From Nocardiopsis sp. MG754419 (GTDB lineage: Bacteria > Actinomycetota > Actinomycetes > Streptosporangiales > Streptosporangiaceae), in NCBI RefSeq assembly GCF_018207095.1, contig NZ_QOCZ01000038.1, forward strand, positions 1 to 37,271: a stretch of 37,271 nt of DNA, read 5' to 3'. The notes under the pieces were generated by a model, which was not told where the DNA came from, made no database searches, and was given only the letters and a program-made list of their open reading frames with translations. This document shows, in pieces, positions 1 through 8,351 of the stretch (the first letter of the stretch is position 1; each line of letters opens with the position of its first letter). Made by a program: the position numbers and the translations under genes.

Positions 1-665
1 GGGCGGAGCTGCGGGCGGTGGGGACCGACATGCTCGCCGCCGTGCCGCCCGAGGCCGATCCGGGAGCCCTCGCGACCCTGCCCGTCGCCGGGTTCACGGC
101 ACTGCGCGCACTCCACGAGGCCGGTCCGCTGCTCGGTCGCCGGTTGCTCGTCACCGGAGCCTCCGGGGGAGTGGGACGACTGACCGTCCAGCTCGCCCGG
201 ATCGGCGGCGCCCACGTCGGTGCGCTCACCAGCAGGCCCGACTCCCGCGGAGACGAGCTCCGCGCACTCGGCGCCCACGAGGTCGTCGGTGACCCCGGCG
301 ACCTCCTCCACCGGGTGGACGCCGTCATCGACCTCGTCGGCGGGAGCACGCTCGTCGACTCCTTCGCGCAACTCGCCGACCAGGGGATCCTCATCGCCGT
401 CGGTCACTCCGCGGGTCGGCCCGAGGAATTCGTCCACGGGTCCCTGTTCGGGACCCCGGACCGTCCTCGACGCCGGATCGTCACCTTCCACACCGTGGGC
501 CAGGGCAGCCCGGCCCGCGACCTCGGTTGGCTCGCGCACCAGGTGCACGACGGCCTCTTGGACCCCCAGATCGCCTGGCGCGGCTCCTGGGCCGACGCGG
601 GTGCGGCCATCGAGGGTCTGCGGGAACGGCGCATCCACGGCAAGGCCGTGCTGGACCTCGACTGA
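1..665 (+). CDS. Medium-chain dehydrogenase/reductase (zinc-independent quinone oxidoreductase type), C-terminal part
   Basis: The reading frame is open from base 3 and its beginning lies before the window; the GTG at 18 is internal. About 220 residues of the NAD(P)-binding half of an MDR-superfamily oxidoreductase are visible. The dinucleotide-binding loop GASGGVG is encoded at 156-176 and is followed by a VQLA helix, the usual quinone-oxidoreductase arrangement. A glycine-rich segment (VIDLVGGST) and the C-terminal strand HGKAVLDLD also fit the family. No zinc-ligand cysteines are visible in this part, which favours the zinc-free quinone-reductase branch, but the missing N-terminus prevents certainty. 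The family transfers hydride from NADPH to quinones or enones in the cytoplasm; the substrate is unknown. It converges on the aldehyde dehydrogenase gene. Confidence 0.85.
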   Translation, partial: AELRAVGTDMLAAVPPEADPGALATLPVAGFTALRALHEAGPLLGRRLLVTGASGGVGRLTVQLARIGGAHVGALTSRPDSRGDELRALGAHEVVGDPGDLLHRVDAVIDLVGGSTLVDSFAQLADQGILIAVGHSAGRPEEFVHGSLFGTPDRPRRRIVTFHTVGQGSPARDLGWLAHQVHDGLLDPQIAWRGSWADAGAAIEGLRERRIHGKAVLDLD

Positions 666-884
666 CCACCCCGAGAGGCGGGTCCGCGTGCGCGGGCGCC
701 GGCGGCCCCGCCCCTCGGGGAGAACACCGCGGAGCTCCTGGAGAACCGCGGTGCCCGACGCCGCCGTGGACGTGGGGCGTGGCCGTTCCGTCCCGCCGGT
801 CCGGCTCCGCCCGACGGTCGCCCGGGAGGGCCCGTTGTCCTCGTCGTGCTCACGGGCCCCACCGGTGCGGGGTCGGCCGGGTGC

Positions 885-2306
885 TCACCCGCGGATGACC
901 TTGGTCTCCAGGTACTCGGCCATGCCGTCCGGCCCGAACTCGCGACCGTTGCCGGACTGCTTGTAGCCGCCCCACGGGGCGGACCAGTCGAACTCGGCGT
1001 CGTTGATGAGGACGTAGCCGACCCGCATGCGCTCCGCGACCGCGGTGGCGGCCTCCAGGTCCTCACCTGTGACGTAGGCCGCGAGACCGAAGGGGCTGTC
1101 GTTGGCGATCTCGACCGCCTCGTCGACGGTGTCGTAGGCGATCACCGACATCACCGGGCCGAAGATCTCCTCCCGGGCGATGGTCATGGCGTTGTCGACG
1201 TCGGCGAACACGGTCGGTCGGGCGAAGTGCCCCTCCTCCCGGCCGGGCGGCCTGCCCGGCCCTCCGGTCACCAGGCGGGCACCCTCGTCCAGGCCGGCAC
1301 GGATGTAGCCCTGGACGGTGTCCCACTGCTCGGCGGAGACCAGGGGGCCCATGGTGGTGTCCTCGTCGCGCGGGTCGCCCACCCTGATGGCCTCGACCGC
1401 GGGGACCAGGGCGGACAGGAACGCGTCGCGTCGTTCCCGGGGCACCAGGGTGCGGCTCGGGGCGCTGCACAGCTGGCCCGTCGTCGCCATCAGCCAGTTC
1501 AGCGCGGTCTCCACGGCCACGTCGACGTCGCCGTCGGGCATCAGGATGTGCGGCGACTTGCCTCCGAGTTCGGAGACGACGCGCTTGGCGGTGGGCGCCG
1601 CGGCGATCGAGACCCGCGTGGCGGTCGGCAGGGAGCCGGTGAACGAGATGACTCCGACGCCCGGGTGGGAGCTCAGACGCGGGCCGACGACGGACCCCAG
1701 GCCGTTGACCAGGTTGAACACCCCGGCAGGGACGCCGGCCGCCTCCATGATCTCCGCCAGGATGAACGTGGGCGACGGGGTCGCCTCGGCGGGTTTGAGG
1801 ACCACCGTGCACCCTGCGGCCAGAGCGGAGACGGTCTTGCCGACGGGCTGCAGGATCGGGAAGTTCCAGGGAGTGATGAGGGCGGCGACCCCGAGCGGTT
1901 CCTTCCGGATCCGGGTCTCTCCGCGCATCTCGGTGAACGCGTAGGTCCTGAGCACCTCGATGGCGGTGACGATCTGCGACCGTCCGGTGGGGACGTGAAC
2001 GCCCCGGGCCAGGGCCCGAGGGGCGCCCACCTCGTCGACGACGGCCTGCGCCAGGTCCTCGGCCCGCTTGTCGAACTCGACGAGGATCCGCTCCAGCAGG
2101 GCGATGCGTTCCTGCGGGGTGGTCCGCGAGTAGGAGACGAACGCACGCTCGGCGGCGGCGACGGCGGCGTCGATGTCCGCCTCACCGCCCAGTACCGCCC
2201 GCACGTGCTCCTTCCCGGTCGCCGGGTCGGTCAGCTCCAGGAACGACTCCTGGATCGGTGCGTGCCAGGCACCGTCGATGTACAGCTCCGTGTGCTCGCG
2301 CATCAT
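885..2306 (-). CDS. NAD(P)+-dependent aldehyde dehydrogenase
   Basis: A complete 473-residue ALDH-superfamily enzyme that oxidises an aldehyde to the carboxylic acid in the cytoplasm. Family landmarks are in order: PWNFP (147-151, with the oxyanion Asn148), the cofactor-contact Lys171 in LKPAE, FTGS (222-225), the general base Glu246 in ELGGK, the nucleophile Cys280 in GQLC, and EEIFGP (379-384). The Glu-to-Cys spacing of 34 matches the classical family. The start is the ATG at 2304-2306, preceded by a GGAAGAGAG ribosome site; a second ATG follows at once. An open frame continues far upstream but is antisense to the WYL regulator and carries no ALDH sequence. Neighbours do not reveal the aldehyde. 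The assignment is secure at family level only. Confidence 0.95.
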   Translation of the reverse strand: MMREHTELYIDGAWHAPIQESFLELTDPATGKEHVRAVLGGEADIDAAVAAAERAFVSYSRTTPQERIALLERILVEFDKRAEDLAQAVVDEVGAPRALARGVHVPTGRSQIVTAIEVLRTYAFTEMRGETRIRKEPLGVAALITPWNFPILQPVGKTVSALAAGCTVVLKPAEATPSPTFILAEIMEAAGVPAGVFNLVNGLGSVVGPRLSSHPGVGVISFTGSLPTATRVSIAAAPTAKRVVSELGGKSPHILMPDGDVDVAVETALNWLMATTGQLCSAPSRTLVPRERRDAFLSALVPAVEAIRVGDPRDEDTTMGPLVSAEQWDTVQGYIRAGLDEGARLVTGGPGRPPGREEGHFARPTVFADVDNAMTIAREEIFGPVMSVIAYDTVDEAVEIANDSPFGLAAYVTGEDLEAATAVAERMRVGYVLINDAEFDWSAPWGGYKQSGNGREFGPDGMAEYLETKVIRG

Positions 2307-2502
2307 GATCAGCTCTCTTCCGAGGGGAGGCGCCACGAACCCGGTGTCCGGTGCTCCTGCCCCTGGTCGATCCCCATCATGGAACCGGGACGGGCGGTCA
2401 ACCAGAGAAGCGATGTCCCGGGCACACCATGCCTGGGAGTGCCCCACCCACCTTCGGCGCACGGGCGGCCTCCGGCGTCCGTCGTGCCGCTCCGCCCCCT
2501 GG

Positions 2503-3525
2503 TCAGGTCTCGTCCGCCGCGGGGACGTCGCTCTCCACTGTGGTGCGACCGCGCCTGTGGTAGCGGCGGGCCAGGTGTGCGCAGGCGTCGTCGAGCTCGG
2601 GCGGTCCGATGACGTCGAAGTCGGCGTCGAAGCGTCCGAGGGCCGAGGCCAGGCCGATCCAGGACCAGGAACCGAGGAACAGTCGGCACCGTCCGGCGTC
2701 CACCTCCTCGACCACGCCGTCTCCCGCGAACGGCGCCACCGCGGCGGCGGGCAGGGAGAGGACGACCTCGCCCTCGCAGGGCCACGCGGTGCCCTGCGCC
2801 GATCCCCGGAACCTGCCGGTGACGAAGGCCGCCACGTCGCCTCCGGGCAGCTCCCTCGGGGTGAAACGGGGTCCGTGGAGGCCGCGGAGCGCGATCCGGT
2901 CCACGCGGAGGACCCGCCAGTCCTCACGGGCGTCCTCCCAGGCCACGAGGTACCACCGTCCTCGCCACGTGACCAGGTGATGGGGTTGGACACGGCGGGG
3001 AGCCACCGGGGGACCCTCCTGCTCTCGTTCCGTATCGGGACCCCTCCCGTAGTCGAAGCGCAGTTCCTCGCGGGCGTGGACGGCCGCACCGATCGTCGAG
3101 AGCAGGTCGCCGTCGGGTCGGGACGTGGTGGCGTCGGACGGATCGACCACCGACGGACGGAGCGTGTCGAGACGCCGACGCAGACGGGCGGGCATGACCT
3201 GGCGGAGGGTGGCCAGGGCGCGCGCCGCGCCCTCGCCGATCTCGGCGCCCGTCGCGGTGGCCGACCCCAGCGCCACCGCCGTCGCGATGGCCTGATCGTC
3301 GTCGAACAACAGCGGAGGCATCCGCGTCCCCGCGTCGAGCCGGTAGCCGCCGTCGGGCCCCTTGAACGTCGTGATCGGATACCCGAGTTCGCGCAGGCGA
3401 TCCACGTCGCGCCGGACCGTGCGCGAGCTGACCCCCAACCGCGCGGCCAGTTCCTCACCCGGCCAGTCCCTGCGGGACTGGAGCAGAGAGAGCATCGTGA
3501 GCAGCCGACCCGACGTCTTCACCAT
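2503..3525 (-). CDS. YafY-type HTH/WYL-domain transcriptional regulator
   Basis: A 340-residue DNA-binding regulator. A winged helix-turn-helix of the HTH_11 type spans about residues 5-62 (GEELAARLGVSSRTVRRDV) and a WYL effector domain spans about 140-215, with the signature WYL at 191-193. A C-terminal WCX-like extension follows. The ATG at 3523-3525 is chosen because the HTH begins immediately after it; the longer open frame upstream has no family sequence. The gene is divergent from a VOC-family gene with a 175-bp shared control region. YafY-type regulators are commonly found next to PhnB-like VOC genes, so control of that neighbour is a reasonable inference. The ligand is unknown. Confidence 0.93.
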   Translation of the reverse strand: MVKTSGRLLTMLSLLQSRRDWPGEELAARLGVSSRTVRRDVDRLRELGYPITTFKGPDGGYRLDAGTRMPPLLFDDDQAIATAVALGSATATGAEIGEGAARALATLRQVMPARLRRRLDTLRPSVVDPSDATTSRPDGDLLSTIGAAVHAREELRFDYGRGPDTEREQEGPPVAPRRVQPHHLVTWRGRWYLVAWEDAREDWRVLRVDRIALRGLHGPRFTPRELPGGDVAAFVTGRFRGSAQGTAWPCEGEVVLSLPAAAVAPFAGDGVVEEVDAGRCRLFLGSWSWIGLASALGRFDADFDVIGPPELDDACAHLARRYHRRGRTTVESDVPAADET

Positions 3526-3700
3526 GGGACACAGTCTGCCCGAGGTAGAGGCCACTCCCTGTCCGCTACCCCTGTGAACATGAGGACGTGAACGCGGGCG
3601 GTGCGCCGCGACTCGCGGTCGTGCCGGGTCCGCCCCGGGCGGCGGCGCCGATCCGGGTCCACCGCGTTCGACACCCGACAGCACAGGACCGGGAGCCACC

Positions 3701-4123
3701 ATGCCCATCGCCACCACCACCCACCTGAACTTCCGAGGTCGGGCCCGGGAGGCGCTCGACTTCTACCACTCCGTCTTCGGCGGGGACGTCGTCGCCATCA
3801 CCTACGCGGACGCGCACGCCGTGCGCGACCCCGACGAGGCGGACCGGATCATGTGGGGCCAGGTGGCCTCCGAGGACGGATTCCGCGTCATGGCCTACGA
3901 CGTCCCCGGCACACTGGAGTGGAACCCGGGGGAGAACTCCTACTTCGTCTCCGTACGGGGCGATGACACGGAGGAGATCACCACCCGGTGGGACCGACTC
4001 TCCGTGGGCTCGACCATCGTGCGGCCGCTGGAACCCGCGCAGTGGTCTCCGCTCTACGGGATGCTCAGGGACCGTTTCGGCGTGACCTGGGTCCTGGACG
4101 TCACAGCCCCCGACCAGGGCTGA
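3701..4123 (+). CDS. PhnB-like VOC (glyoxalase/bleomycin-resistance fold) protein
   Basis: A 140-residue protein with the paired beta-alpha-beta-beta-beta modules of the vicinal oxygen chelate superfamily. The N-terminal HLNFRGRAREALDFYHSVFGG segment (residues 8-28) and the C-terminal YGMLRDRFGVTWVLDV segment (119-134) are typical of the PhnB / 3-demethylubiquinone-methyltransferase-like group. Members bind or modify small molecules, but the group has no common reaction and none can be assigned here. It is divergent from the WYL regulator that probably controls it. A strong hairpin starts 8 bp after its stop codon, so it is probably a single-gene transcript. Confidence 0.88.
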   Translation: MPIATTTHLNFRGRAREALDFYHSVFGGDVVAITYADAHAVRDPDEADRIMWGQVASEDGFRVMAYDVPGTLEWNPGENSYFVSVRGDDTEEITTRWDRLSVGSTIVRPLEPAQWSPLYGMLRDRFGVTWVLDVTAPDQG

Positions 4124-4130
4124 CACCGTC

Positions 4131-4170
4131 GCGGGGGAGGTGGGACGGGTGCCGTTCCCGCCTCTCCCGC
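4131..4170 (+). terminator. Hairpin terminator after the VOC gene
   Basis: A 15-bp stem (4131-4145 with 4156-4170, two G-U pairs) closes a 10-nt loop just after the VOC stop codon. No U-tract follows, which is common for actinobacterial hairpins. Confidence 0.6.
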
Positions 4171-4209
4171 ACCCGACGCTCGTCCGGACGAAAGGGACAC
4201 CAGAGCACC

Positions 4210-5373
4210 GTGAGAGACGATGAGACCACGGGTCGCGGCCCCGCCGAGCCCGCCCGGGCCGGCCGACGCGCCCGCCCGCGAGCGCGGGTCCTCGACGACC
4301 GCGCCCTCAACCGCGCCACGCTCGCCCGGCAGTTCCTCCTCGACCGCACCGACGCACCGGCCGTGGACGTCATCGCCCACCTGTGCGGTCTGCAGGCCCA
4401 GGAACCCCAGGAACCGTTCGTCGGGTTGTGGTCGCGGGTGCGGGGGCTGCGCCCGAGCGCGCTGGAGGACCTGCTCCTCGGGCGGGAGGTGGTGCGCACC
4501 CACCTCATGCGCCGCACCGTCCACCTGATGACCGCTGACGACGCCCTGGCCTGGCGGACCCGCCACGACGCCATGTTGCGCCAACGCGTCCTGGCCACCT
4601 ACCGCGAGGAACTCGCCGGGCTCGACCCGCAGGAATGGGCGCGGGCGGGGCGCGCCGTCATGGCCGACGGTCGTCCCCGCACCATGGCGGAGATCGTCGA
4701 CGCACTCGCCGCGCTCCGGCCGGTCCCCGCGCGCCGTCCACTGGGCGAGCTGATCGTGGCCGCGCTGGTGCCCATGGTCCAACTGCCTCCGCGCGGTCTG
4801 TGGCGCACCAAGGCCGGGGTGCGCAACCTCCCCCTGGACACGTGGTTGGAGCGCCCGCCGGATCCGCTGCCTCCGGACGAGGACGATCCGGTCGGACAGA
4901 ACCTGGTCCGCCGCTATCTGGCGGCGTTCGGCCCCGCCACCTCCACCGACCTGCGTTCCTGGTGCGGACTGTCCGGTCTGCCCGCGGCGCTCCGGGCCGT
5001 GCGCGACGAACTCGTGGAGTTCCGGGACGTGCGGGGGCGCACCCTGCTCGACCTGCCCGAAGCGCCGCGTCCCGATCCGGAGACCCCGGCGCCGGTACGG
5101 TTCCTCCCGGCGTTCGACAACGCGATCCTCGGATATCACCACCGCGCCCGCATCATCGACGACGCACACCGTGGTCTGTCCGTCGCCGGTGAGCGCGTCG
5201 TGCTGGTCGACGGGCGGGTGCGGGCGACCTGGACCATGGCCGACACCGTACTGTCTGTCACCCCGCTCGGGCCCCTGACCTGCTCCGAACGGGAGGATCT
5301 GACCCGGGAGGGGCGGGCCCTGGCCTCGTTCCTCACCGACCAGGACGGCGATCACGTGCGGATCCGGGGCTGA
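4210..5373 (+). CDS. Winged-helix DNA-binding domain-containing protein (HTH_42/AlkZ-like family)
   Basis: A 387-residue protein of the large actinobacterial winged-helix family related to YcaQ/AlkZ DNA glycosylases. The N-terminal region has the LNRATLARQFLL block followed by VIAHLCGLQAQEPQEPFVGLWSR, and the middle has HLMRRTVHLMTADD, both characteristic. The C-terminal region contains FLPAFDNAILGYHHRARII, which aligns with the conserved end of the family. Relatives such as AlkZ remove damaged bases or unhook crosslinks, but most close homologues are uncharacterised, so a glycosylase role is only possible. The GTG at 4210 is chosen because AAAGGGA lies at 4191-4197 and the residues before it are out of family. 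The first ~30 residues are Arg/Ala-rich and probably disordered. Confidence 0.85.
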   Translation: MRDDETTGRGPAEPARAGRRARPRARVLDDRALNRATLARQFLLDRTDAPAVDVIAHLCGLQAQEPQEPFVGLWSRVRGLRPSALEDLLLGREVVRTHLMRRTVHLMTADDALAWRTRHDAMLRQRVLATYREELAGLDPQEWARAGRAVMADGRPRTMAEIVDALAALRPVPARRPLGELIVAALVPMVQLPPRGLWRTKAGVRNLPLDTWLERPPDPLPPDEDDPVGQNLVRRYLAAFGPATSTDLRSWCGLSGLPAALRAVRDELVEFRDVRGRTLLDLPEAPRPDPETPAPVRFLPAFDNAILGYHHRARIIDDAHRGLSVAGERVVLVDGRVRATWTMADTVLSVTPLGPLTCSEREDLTREGRALASFLTDQDGDHVRIRG

Positions 5374-5585
5374 GCGGGCGGGCCGAGCCGCGGGTCCGGG
5401 TGTCGGGACTACGGGGGAGGGGCGGCGCACCGCACCTCGGGACGCGACGCGTGGCCCCGACCGGGCACGGTGGACCGGGGCGCACGCGGCAGGCACGTGT
5501 CCTCGGGTCGGTGCGCCCATGACGCGGAGGCGCCTCCCGGGGTTCGCGCGGACGTGCCGCCCGACGCGCACCCCGGAACGCCACG

Positions 5586-6359
5586 TCACCCCTGGTGGCC
5601 GTTGGCCTCCAGACGGAGCAACGTCTGCTCCGACGCCCGCGTCATCTCGTTGGGCACACCGAGCGCGTCGAGGAACGCGGCCGTGGACCGGACCTCCTGA
5701 CTGCGTCGACCGGCGTGCTTGACGGTGCCGCTGAGGAACCGGTCGACCAGGGCCTCTCCGCCGGTGAGCTGCGCCGCCACCTGTTCGCGGACCCACTCCT
5801 CGGCACCGGCGGCCCGGCCCGCCACCACCGCCTCGCACACGACCGCGGCGAGCGGCTTCATGAGGGAACTGCGCAACAGCTTGCGCGCGGTGGCCTCGCC
5901 CGGGGCCCCGTCCAAGGCCTCGACGTCCGCGCCGATGCCCGCGCACACCTGGGCCACCGTCGGCGCTCCCGGGCCGCTGACGATCAGGTCCGTGGTGGCG
6001 CCGCCGATGGTCATCGGGCCGAGAATGGCCACATCGGCGAACCGGGCCCCCGTGGTCAGCACCCGTGCGCTGATCGCGCGCATGACGTCGGGTGTGGCCG
6101 AGGTGAAGTCGGCGTAGACGGTCTGCGGGGTGAGCGCCTCCAGGACGCCTTCGGCGACGGCCGGAGCGACCGCGGCCGAGGTGAGCACCAACACCAGGTC
6201 GGCGTCGGTCACGGCCTCGGGGGCGGAGTCGACGCGTCGCGTCCCCTCCGGGGTGGGCGCGGGTCCCGGGTCGAACCCGGTGACGGTGTGGCCGGCGTCG
6301 GTGAGCGCGGAGGCGTAGATCGCGCCGGCCTCACCCAGTCCGATAACGGTGATGCGCAT
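5586..6359 (-). CDS. NAD(P)-dependent beta-hydroxyacid dehydrogenase-like protein with DUF1932 C-terminal domain
   Basis: A 257-residue oxidoreductase. The Rossmann motif GLGEAG (residues 7-12) opens a 6-phosphogluconate/3-hydroxyisobutyrate dehydrogenase-type NAD-binding domain (about 1-135). The all-helical C-terminal part carries ARKLLRSSLMKPL (158-170) and EEWVREQVA (187-195), typical of DUF1932. Lys160 sits where the family places its catalytic lysine. It aligns almost without gaps to the N-terminal half of the fusion protein at 14461-15813. It is last in an apparent RraA-IclR-dehydrogenase operon, with its own GAAAGG ribosome site 5 nt before the ATG. The inferred role is oxidation of a hydroxy acid to an oxo acid for the linked aldolase. 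The substrate is unknown. Confidence 0.9.
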   Translation of the reverse strand: MRITVIGLGEAGAIYASALTDAGHTVTGFDPGPAPTPEGTRRVDSAPEAVTDADLVLVLTSAAVAPAVAEGVLEALTPQTVYADFTSATPDVMRAISARVLTTGARFADVAILGPMTIGGATTDLIVSGPGAPTVAQVCAGIGADVEALDGAPGEATARKLLRSSLMKPLAAVVCEAVVAGRAAGAEEWVREQVAAQLTGGEALVDRFLSGTVKHAGRRSQEVRSTAAFLDALGVPNEMTRASEQTLLRLEANGHQG

Positions 6360-6487
6360 GGTGACCTTTCGTCGTGTGGGAGCCGACGACGGGTCAGGCG
6401 GAACGTGCGTTCGCGCCCCGATCGGTCGCCGCTCCGTCCTGGTCTGACGGGCGGCGCACTCGGGGCGGGCTCAGGTGTGAGGCCGGG

Positions 6488-7255
6488 TCACGAGTAGGGG
6501 CGTCGCTCGTTCAGGGCGGAGGCTGCTCTGCGGAGTTCGGGGACGGCCTGGTGCAGGCGGTCCTTGGACGTGTGTTCGGAAGGGCCGGAGACCGAGAGCG
6601 CGGCGACCGCCTCACCGGTCGGACCGGTGACGGCGACGGCCACCGCGGCGACCGCGATGTCGCGTTCACCGATGGTCAGGCTGTGGCCCTCCGCGGCGAT
6701 GGTCGCCAGTTCCCGGCGCAGCAGGTCGGGGTCGACCGCGTCCCCCGACGCGGTGGTGCTCCCCTCGGACATGGCGACCACGGCCTCCCGCTCGTCCTCG
6801 GTCAGGTGGGCGGCGATGGCCTTTCCGGACCCGATGAAGAGGGGGAACCAGCGTCCGATGGGGACCTGGTAGTGGAGCTGGGGGCTGCCGTCGACCCGCA
6901 CGGCGAGCACCCGCTCGAACCCGCTGCGGACGTACAGGGACGACGTCAGTCCGGTGACCGAGGTGAGCCTTTGCATGATGGGACGCGCGTGCCGACTGAG
7001 CTGGTCGTTGACCAGGAACCCGTGGGCCATGCGGAGCACGGCCACACCCAACCGGTAGGTCTGGTTCTCCGCGACCACGAGGCCCCGGCGCTGGAGGACG
7101 GCCAGGGAACGGAGCACGGTCGCCGGATGCAGGTCCACCTGGCGGCACAGATCGACCAGGCGCAAGGGCACGTCGCTGCGTTCCAAGGCTTCCAGGACGT
7201 CCAGTGCGCGTTCGACACTGCGCACCGTCGGTTGCCCTGAAGACTCTTCGGCCAC
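6488..7255 (-). CDS. IclR-family transcriptional regulator
   Basis: A 255-residue regulator with an N-terminal winged helix (about 10-70, SVERALDVLEAL then LVDLCRQVDLHPATVLRSLAVLQRRGLV) and a C-terminal GAF-like effector domain (about 85-250). IclR proteins bind operators near catabolic promoters and respond to small carboxylates or aromatics. The GTG at 7253-7255 is chosen because AGGGG lies 7 nt upstream; a TTG 39 bases earlier is in frame but lacks such a site. The gene lies between the RraA aldolase and the dehydrogenase on the same strand, 42 bp after the aldolase stop, so it is probably cotranscribed and may control its own operon. The palindromes at 7955-7994 are candidate operators. 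Confidence 0.92.
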   Translation of the reverse strand: MAEESSGQPTVRSVERALDVLEALERSDVPLRLVDLCRQVDLHPATVLRSLAVLQRRGLVVAENQTYRLGVAVLRMAHGFLVNDQLSRHARPIMQRLTSVTGLTSSLYVRSGFERVLAVRVDGSPQLHYQVPIGRWFPLFIGSGKAIAAHLTEDEREAVVAMSEGSTTASGDAVDPDLLRRELATIAAEGHSLTIGERDIAVAAVAVAVTGPTGEAVAALSVSGPSEHTSKDRLHQAVPELRRAASALNERRPYS

Positions 7256-7297
7256 TGCGGAACCCCTCAGACTCTGGAGCTGAATGTCCCGCAAATG

Positions 7298-7897
7298 CTA
7301 CAGCGCGGCGATCTCCGCCCGAGCCTGCTCCTCTCGGGCGAACTTCTCCTCGGTCGAGGCGACGATCTCCTCCAGCCGGTGCCTGGGGATGACGGTCACG
7401 CCGTCGTCGTCGGCCACGATGACGTCGCCCGGGTTGACGACCACCCGGCCGACGGAGACGGGGACCTGGAGGAAACCCGGTCCGTTGCGGTAGGGGCCGG
7501 CCGGGGTGACGGCGCGGGCCCAGGTCGGGTAGCCGATGTTCTCCAGGTCGGCGGCGTCGCGGATGGCGCCGTCCACCACGAAGCCGGCCAGGCCCCGGGC
7601 CTGGGCGCGACGGGCCATGAGCTCGCCGAGCAGGGCCCGGTGGGTGGCGGCCTGGCCGTCGATCACGAGCACGTCGCCGGGCTCGGCCGTGTCGATGGCC
7701 TCGTGGATGGCCTTGTTGTCGCCCCCGGCGGTCAGGACGGTGAAGGCCGGACCGACCATCTTGGCGCCCTTCCAGACCGAGGAGATCGCGGCCTCGGCCA
7801 CGTACAGGCGGTCGAGGACGTCGCCGACGTTGGGCGCGGGCAGTGCGGTCAGGCGACGGTGCAGGTCCTCGGGGAGCGGAGTCGTCTGTCCTGTCAT
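7298..7897 (-). CDS. RraA-family aldolase/decarboxylase (4-hydroxy-4-methyl-2-oxoglutarate aldolase type)
   Basis: A 199-residue stand-alone RraA-family protein. The active-site segments are present: GELMARRA (91-98) and VDGAIRD (108-114), the latter carrying the Arg113-Asp114 pair that binds substrate and metal in HMG/CHA aldolases. In that class, divalent metal supports cleavage of 4-hydroxy-2-oxo diacids to pyruvate and decarboxylation of oxaloacetate. The RNase E inhibitor role of E. coli RraA is less likely in this metabolic context. The same domain is fused to a dehydrogenase at 14461-15813. It is first in its operon, downstream of the promoter at 7951-7979. Class assignment is firm; the exact oxo acid is not known. 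Confidence 0.92.
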   Translation of the reverse strand: MTGQTTPLPEDLHRRLTALPAPNVGDVLDRLYVAEAAISSVWKGAKMVGPAFTVLTAGGDNKAIHEAIDTAEPGDVLVIDGQAATHRALLGELMARRAQARGLAGFVVDGAIRDAADLENIGYPTWARAVTPAGPYRNGPGFLQVPVSVGRVVVNPGDVIVADDDGVTVIPRHRLEEIVASTEEKFAREEQARAEIAAL

Positions 7898-7950
7898 GGG
7901 GTGTCCCTTCGTGGTCGGGCGTCGCCGGATCCCTCGGGGCGACGACCCTC

Positions 7951-7979
7951 ATCTTTCATCTGATGAAGTCTCTTGTCAA
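7951..7979 (-). promoter_or_regulatory. Promoter of the RraA-IclR-dehydrogenase operon
   Basis: On the minus strand a perfect TTGACA (7974-7979) is separated by exactly 17 bp from a weaker AAAGAT (7951-7956), about 55 bp before the RraA start codon. Two palindromes overlap these elements. Confidence 0.5.
7955..7967. promoter_or_regulatory. Candidate operator, 13-bp palindrome
   Basis: TTCATC-T-GATGAA is a perfect inverted repeat. It lies in the spacer and -10 region of the operon promoter, where a bound repressor would block RNA polymerase. The linked IclR protein is the obvious candidate. Confidence 0.5.
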
Positions 7980-7994
7980 TGTATGAAACATTGA
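7976..7994. promoter_or_regulatory. Candidate operator, 19-bp palindrome over the -35
   Basis: TCAATGT-ATGAA-ACATTGA has perfect 7-bp arms around a 5-nt spacer and overlaps the TTGACA element. Its centre lies about 24 bp from that of the 7955-7967 palindrome, so the two sites are close to two helical turns apart. Confidence 0.5.
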
Positions 7995-8032
7995 GGCGAC
8001 GCCCTCGGGCCCGGGAGCCCGAGGGGCGGACG

Positions 8033-8293
8033 TCAGGAGCTCTGGCCCTCGGGGGTGTCCTTGTGGAGGTAGGACGCCAGGAAGGCGATGATCCCGAAGG
8101 TCGAGGCCAGGGTCACCGCGGGGATGAGCAGGTACTCCGAGGCCGCGCTCACCAGCGTCGGCTGCGACAGCACGGTCCCGAGCAGCTGCCCGAGCACCAG
8201 CAGGATCGCGACGACGAAGAACGCCACGAACGTCGTGACGAAGAGGATCTGCAGGGTCTTCAGCGCGACCTGGCGCACGGACCGCTTGGACAT
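8033..8293 (-). CDS. Small two-helix membrane subunit of a TRAP-type transporter
   Basis: An 86-residue protein with two predicted membrane helices (about 14-38 and 54-76) and short charged ends. It aligns without gaps over its first ~76 residues with the 84-residue protein at 17245-17499, sharing LLVLGQL at positions 31-37. Both follow a DctM-like permease gene, so this is probably the small-permease partner. Typical DctQ subunits are about twice as long with four helices, so this is a reduced or different partner. It starts with ATG after AGAAAGGGG, 58 bp behind the large-permease gene. Direct evidence for the transport role is positional only. Confidence 0.72.
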   Translation of the reverse strand: MSKRSVRQVALKTLQILFVTTFVAFFVVAILLVLGQLLGTVLSQPTLVSAASEYLLIPAVTLASTFGIIAFLASYLHKDTPEGQSS

Positions 8294-8351
8294 CGGGTGC
8301 CCCTTTCTGTTCGGGCGAGCGGCGTCGTGCCGCTCGCCCCGGGTCGAGGAC

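Noticed and set aside
846..2612. Long plus-strand frame opposite the aldehyde dehydrogenase
   Set aside because: It is antisense to a well-conserved gene and its protein is low-complexity Asp/Gly/His/Arg sequence with no family match.
885..3458. One 857-codon open frame across aldehyde dehydrogenase and upstream DNA
   Set aside because: Only the last 473 codons match a family. The upstream part is out of frame with the WYL regulator gene on the same strand and is Arg/Pro/Ser-rich, typical of GC-driven spurious frames.
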